Assembly (NCBI GenBank): GCA_024682395.1
Contig: JAIKZH010000004.1
Location: 1 to 63,379 of the forward strand
Reading direction: 5' to 3'
Length of the DNA stretch: 63,379 nt
Source of the DNA: Bacteroidaceae bacterium
GTDB taxonomy: Bacteria; Bacteroidota; Bacteroidia; Bacteroidales; Bacteroidaceae
Shown here: piece after piece, positions 60,461-63,379 of the stretch
How positions within the stretch are numbered: the stretch's first letter is position 1
How the letters are laid out: each line of letters starts with the position of its first letter
Position numbers and translations under genes: made by a program
Notes under the pieces: model-generated
Told to the model about the DNA's origin: nothing
What the model saw: the letters and a program-made list of their open reading frames with translations, nothing else
The model's database searches: none

Positions 60461-61085
60461 CATAATTGAGAATTGATAATTATACACAATCAATGTGTTA
60501 CAATATCTACAAGTTGCATGCAACTTGCCTATTTCTGGCTCAAAGAACTCAAGATTTACATAATCTAATCCTCACCTCAACATAGATTAAAAATAAATTC
60601 TTATCTCTGTATTCGGTTCGTCAAGATTTCCTCAACTAAGATTTCTAGTTCGAAGAACTCTAGATTTCTAACGAAGTTATAAAAAAAACAATATTGCGCA
60701 GCAATATCATCAGGAGCAACGAAATAATTCTCAATTCTTTATTATCAATTGCGCTTATGCGCAATATTTCTGGCTCGTAGAGCCCAAGATTTCCTCAATT
60801 AAGATTTCTGACTCGAAGAGTCTAAGATTTCTAACGAAGTTATAAAAAATCCCCGACATATCTTGATATGTCCAAAATCATAGCATAAGCAATAATTATC
60901 AATTTTCAATTCTCAATTGCGCTTATGCGCAATATTTCTGGCTCGTAGAGCCCTAGATTTCCTCAACTAAGATTTCTGACTCGAAGAGTCCTAGATTTCT
61001 TGTGAAACAATAAAAAAATCAATATTGCAACGCAATATCCTCAGGAGCTACGCTAATTCTCAATTATCAATTGTGGCTCCGCCAC
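60461..61085. repeat. Composite intergenic repeat made of modular hairpins
   Basis: A 625-bp non-coding block. Recurring modules: (X) GGCTC-gta-GAGCC and GACTC-gaa-GAGTC hairpins, each followed by AAGATTTC-like sequence, in three copies (about 60531-60682, 60767-60848, 60934-61018), the last two exactly 168 bp apart; (Y1) ATATTGC-nnn-GCAATAT plus CTCAGGAGC (60691-60717, 61022-61049); (Y2) GACATAT-CTTG-ATATGTC (60855-60872); TTGCGC-TTAT-GCGCAA (60749-60764, 60917-60932); an 18-bp perfect palindrome CAAGTTGCATGCAACTTG (60510-60527); and separators ATTATCAATT/TCAATTCTCAATTG. The ends are inverted copies of ATAATTGAGAATT. Y1, Y2 and the separators recur at 40007-40144. Confidence 0.85.
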
Positions 61086-61593
61086 CATACCAATCCTTAT
61101 ACATAATATAATGTTGGGCAATATTTTGGTTGAGTTCTTTAGCCTGTTCAGGGTCAACTTTTTTGATGAACTTAGCAGGTACACCGCCCCAAAGTTCGCC
61201 ATCGCCAATCTGAGTGTTCTTCAATACAAGTGCACCAGCAGCCACAATTGCCCCTTCACCTATGACTGCATCGTCAAGTACGGTGGCTCCCATTCCAATC
61301 AATGCACAGTTTTTGATTTTGCAACCATGCAGTGTCACATTATGCCCGATGGTAACGTCGTCTCCTATTTCTATTGCTGCCTTTTGATAAAGAGTGTGAA
61401 GACAAGAACCATCCTGTATATTCACACGGTTGCCAATTCTTATGTAATTCACATCCCCACGAATAACTGCATTGAACCACACTGTGCATTGATCACCCAT
61501 TGTGACATCGCCTATAATCGTAGCATTTTCTGAGAAATAACAATCTTCTCCCCATTGAGGTTTGAATCCTCTAACAGATTTTATTAGTGCCAT
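61060..61593 (-). CDS. Gamma-carbonic anhydrase-like hexapeptide-repeat protein
   Basis: A 177-aa left-handed beta-helix trimer of the gamma-CA/PaaY/YrdA family. Hexapeptide repeats run from about residue 20 to 140 ('ATIGDVTMGDQCTVWFNAVIRGDVNYI', in part 'FNAVIRGDVNYIRIG'). The zinc histidines are in 'DGSCLHTLYQ', 'VTIGHNVTLHGC' (two His). 'GMGATVLDDAVIGEGAIVAAG' is standard. Only the last eight residues (GGGATIDN) and the stop codon lie in the intergenic repeat, so the C-terminus seems to have been replaced. Function is unproven in most relatives, some of which bind CoA esters. Confidence 0.92.
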   Translation of the reverse strand: MALIKSVRGFKPQWGEDCYFSENATIIGDVTMGDQCTVWFNAVIRGDVNYIRIGNRVNIQDGSCLHTLYQKAAIEIGDDVTIGHNVTLHGCKIKNCALIGMGATVLDDAVIGEGAIVAAGALVLKNTQIGDGELWGGVPAKFIKKVDPEQAKELNQNIAQHYIMYKDWYGGGATIDN

Positions 61594-61674
61594 ATTCGTT
61601 TGATATAAACAAAAAATAAAATTCTAAGATAACTAAAAAATTAAGTAATCATTAGATGATTATTCTAATGAATG

Positions 61675-61735
61675 CAAAGTTAATAATTTAATTTCGCAAT
61701 TCTCATATCTCATTGTATAATTTTTCGTAACTTTG
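61675..61735. promoter_or_regulatory. Back-to-back -7 boxes for the divergent gamma-CA and sufS genes
   Basis: TAACTTTG on the minus strand (61675-61682) points to the gamma-CA gene and TAACTTTG on the plus strand (61728-61735) points to sufS. The two identical boxes are 45 nt apart. Neither has TTG at the ideal -33 spacing, though TTG occurs 12-14 nt upstream of each. Confidence 0.55.
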
Positions 61736-61766
61736 CACCTGCTAATATTATATATTGATAAGGGAT

Positions 61767-62978
61767 ATGTACGATGTAAATAAGATACGTGAAGATTTTC
61801 CTATACTTGGACGTGAAATATATGGTAAACCATTGGTTTATCTCGACAATGCTGCAACAACTCAGAAACCTCGTTGTGTGGTAGAGGCTATAAGCGAAGA
61901 ATATTATAATGTAAATGCTAATGTTCATCGTGGCGTACATTTCTTGTCCCAACGTGCAACTGATCTTCATGAACAATCTCGTGAGACAGTACGTAGTTTT
62001 ATAGGCGCAAATTCTGTTAGCGAGATTATATTTACACGAGGTACAACCGAAAGCATCAATCTTTTGGCTTCATGTCTTGCTAAACATATAAAGAAAGCAC
62101 AACCTGAAGTTATCGTATCGTCTCTCGAACATCATTCTAATATTGTTCCTTGGCAACTTAATGGTTTCAAGGTACGTCCTATTCCGATGGCTGATGATGG
62201 AACCATGGATATTGAAGGAATGACACAACTGATTAACGAAAATACAGTTATCGTGGCTGTCACTCAGGTTTCTAATGTTCTTGGCACGATTAATCCTGTT
62301 AAGGATGTAATCAGAATAGCACATCAGCATAATCTGCCTGTATTGATCGACGGTGCTCAGTCCACTCCTCATATGGGCGTTGATGTCTCTGAATTGGATT
62401 GCGACTTCTTTGCGTTCAGCGGACACAAAATTTATGGCCCTACAGGTGTTGGAGTGTTATATGGAAAAGAATCATGGTTGGATAAACTTCCTCCTTATCA
62501 AGGTGGAGGCGAAATGATTAAGAATGTAAGTTTTGAACATACCACATTCAATGAACTCCCATATAAATTTGAGGCAGGTACTCCTGATTATGTGGGAACT
62601 CATTCATTGGCAGTAGCTTTAGATTATGTGTCAGAATTAGGTATCGAGAATATCCATCATCATGAACAAGACCTTTATCGATATGCCATCGAACAGATGA
62701 CACAGATTGACGGAATGCATATTTATGGATTTAATGGTAACGTAGGTGAAATGTCAGGTCCAATCAGTTTCCGTGTGGGTGACATACATCATCTCGATTT
62801 AGGTACCTTGTTAGACCGTTTGGGTATTGCCATACGTACTGGCCATCATTGTGCCGAACCTCTTATGCGTCGTTTGGGAATCGAAGGTACAGCTCGTGCC
62901 TCTTTCGCATTGTATAATACAAAAGAGGAGATAGATACGTTTGTAAGTGGAATTAAACGTGTAGCGCAGATGTTCTGA
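61767..62978 (+). CDS. sufS: Cysteine desulfurase, SufS type
   Basis: PLP enzyme that takes sulfur from cysteine for Fe-S assembly. I chose the ATG at 61767 (MYDVNKIRED) over an in-frame TTG at 61755. Lys221 in 'FSGHKIYGPTG' holds PLP. Cys362 in 'RTGHHCAEPLM' is the persulfide residue, in the short-loop form of group II (SufS) enzymes. 'RGVHFLSQRATDLHE' and 'VSNVLGTINPVKD' are typical. 403 aa fits. The other suf genes are not next to it in the window; the 400 bp downstream are non-coding. Confidence 0.95.
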   Translation: MYDVNKIREDFPILGREIYGKPLVYLDNAATTQKPRCVVEAISEEYYNVNANVHRGVHFLSQRATDLHEQSRETVRSFIGANSVSEIIFTRGTTESINLLASCLAKHIKKAQPEVIVSSLEHHSNIVPWQLNGFKVRPIPMADDGTMDIEGMTQLINENTVIVAVTQVSNVLGTINPVKDVIRIAHQHNLPVLIDGAQSTPHMGVDVSELDCDFFAFSGHKIYGPTGVGVLYGKESWLDKLPPYQGGGEMIKNVSFEHTTFNELPYKFEAGTPDYVGTHSLAVALDYVSELGIENIHHHEQDLYRYAIEQMTQIDGMHIYGFNGNVGEMSGPISFRVGDIHHLDLGTLLDRLGIAIRTGHHCAEPLMRRLGIEGTARASFALYNTKEEIDTFVSGIKRVAQMF

Positions 62979-63379
62979 TTTAATGTCAACAATTTTTTCT
63001 TAGCGTTGGCATTTGATAATAAATCATAACATCATTTATTTGTATTTTTAACAAAAACATTAAATACCCTTTTATTGCTTTCAATCTTTTCAGAATTAAC
63101 GTGTAATGCCGTTTAAGCTTGCCTGTAAACTTGTTTACGTCATTCTTCATCGTCATTCTCCGTAGCATTTCATGCCTTGAAATCAACAAAAGAAAAACCT
63201 CGCTCTCGCTAAAAAAAGAGTGTTAATGTGATGATACGAATGATTAATTTTTTCTTGGTTTTTCTTTGTGATAGTTTCAATCCGTTAGGATAATAATTGT
63301 TATTGAATGAAGATGGTTGAAGTTTACTAACAGCCAGATTCAAGACGATAACAAAGTCAATGCACAAAGTGCAAACTAT
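62979..63379. other. Non-coding region at the window end
   Basis: 401 bp after sufS with no gene I can support. An imperfect stem TGTCAAC/GTTGGCA (about 62984-63011) encloses a T-rich loop and may act in sufS termination. The rest is AT-rich; a minus-strand open frame here has no family features. Confidence 0.5.

Noticed and set aside
60531-61018. Repeated modules that could suggest a CRISPR array
   Set aside because: The repeats are not uniform in length, the spacers between them are themselves repeated and related, and no cas gene is nearby. Modular hairpin repeat fits better.
62986-63189. Minus-strand open frame after sufS
   Set aside because: 67 codons, Lys/Met/Arg-rich with no motif, no promoter and no conserved look; treated as non-coding.

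Overview
This AT-rich window reads as the chromosome of a member of the Bacteroidota, order Bacteroidales, most likely Prevotellaceae. The lineage clues are the promoters (TAnnTTTG -7 boxes, several with TTG or TTTG about 19-20 nt upstream, and no strong Shine-Dalgarno sites), the carbamoyltransferase of the succinyl/acetyl-ornithine type, a YfhO-type giant membrane protein, TlpA-like secreted redoxins, GH115/GH43/GH127 glycosidases, and a GH127 C-terminus resembling the secretion tails common in Prevotella. No phage, IS element, CRISPR array or plasmid function was seen. It looks like ordinary chromosome with a few accessory islands.

Layout. 0.2-6.3 kb (+): end of a surface-polysaccharide locus (Wza-like export lipoprotein, Wzc-like BY-kinase, CpsB/YwqE-type PHP phosphatase, CapD/PglF-type NDP-sugar 4,6-dehydratase), followed by nagB. 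7.3-11.6 kb (-): a GH43 lipoprotein and a GH115 alpha-glucuronidase, a small glucuronoxylan-degrading pair without SusC/SusD. 11.8-16.7 kb (-): a seven-gene operon of NeuD-like acyltransferase, ACP, SDR, KAS III, VOC protein, FkbH-like HAD/GNAT and a second ACP. This is a compact machine for building and transferring a short acyl unit, and its product is not recognisable. 16.9-25.6 kb (-): ComEC, tRNA-Asn, an MsbA-type ABC exporter coupled to a zinc-ribbon RNase H, ArgRS, an FKBP lipoprotein and GlyRS. 25.7-27.4 kb (+): a TrpB2-type tryptophan synthase beta chain behind a textbook Trp-codon attenuator. 27.6-40.0 kb (+): housekeeping genes (LOG, PfkB kinase, argF', ychF, lgt, a TPR protein, trxA, YugP protease, rpoN, a PAP2-like protein, purE, ispG). 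40.2-46.0 kb (+): three secreted proteins including two redoxins that share an extra domain, then a membrane protein with a winged-helix regulator. 46.1-53.3 kb (-): a long operon yfhO-mrp-epimerase-ribF-methyltransferase-like-cobalamin adenosyltransferase, with a small DUF2795-like gene behind it. 53.7-61.6 kb (-): GH127, metA, a Na+/Ca2+ exchanger, mdh and a gamma-carbonic anhydrase. 61.8-63.0 kb (+): sufS.

The most unusual signals are: (1) the ACP/KAS III/FkbH/NeuD operon with tandem dyads just inside its promoter; (2) the attenuator before an orphan trpB2; (3) a family of modular hairpin repeats at about 40.0-40.15 kb and 60.46-61.09 kb, with compensatory changes in their stems and one copy supplying the end of a gene; (4) atypical residues at known specificity positions in ArgF' and MetA; (5) a short IspG and a PurE that lacks its usual C-terminal helix, the two genes overlapping.
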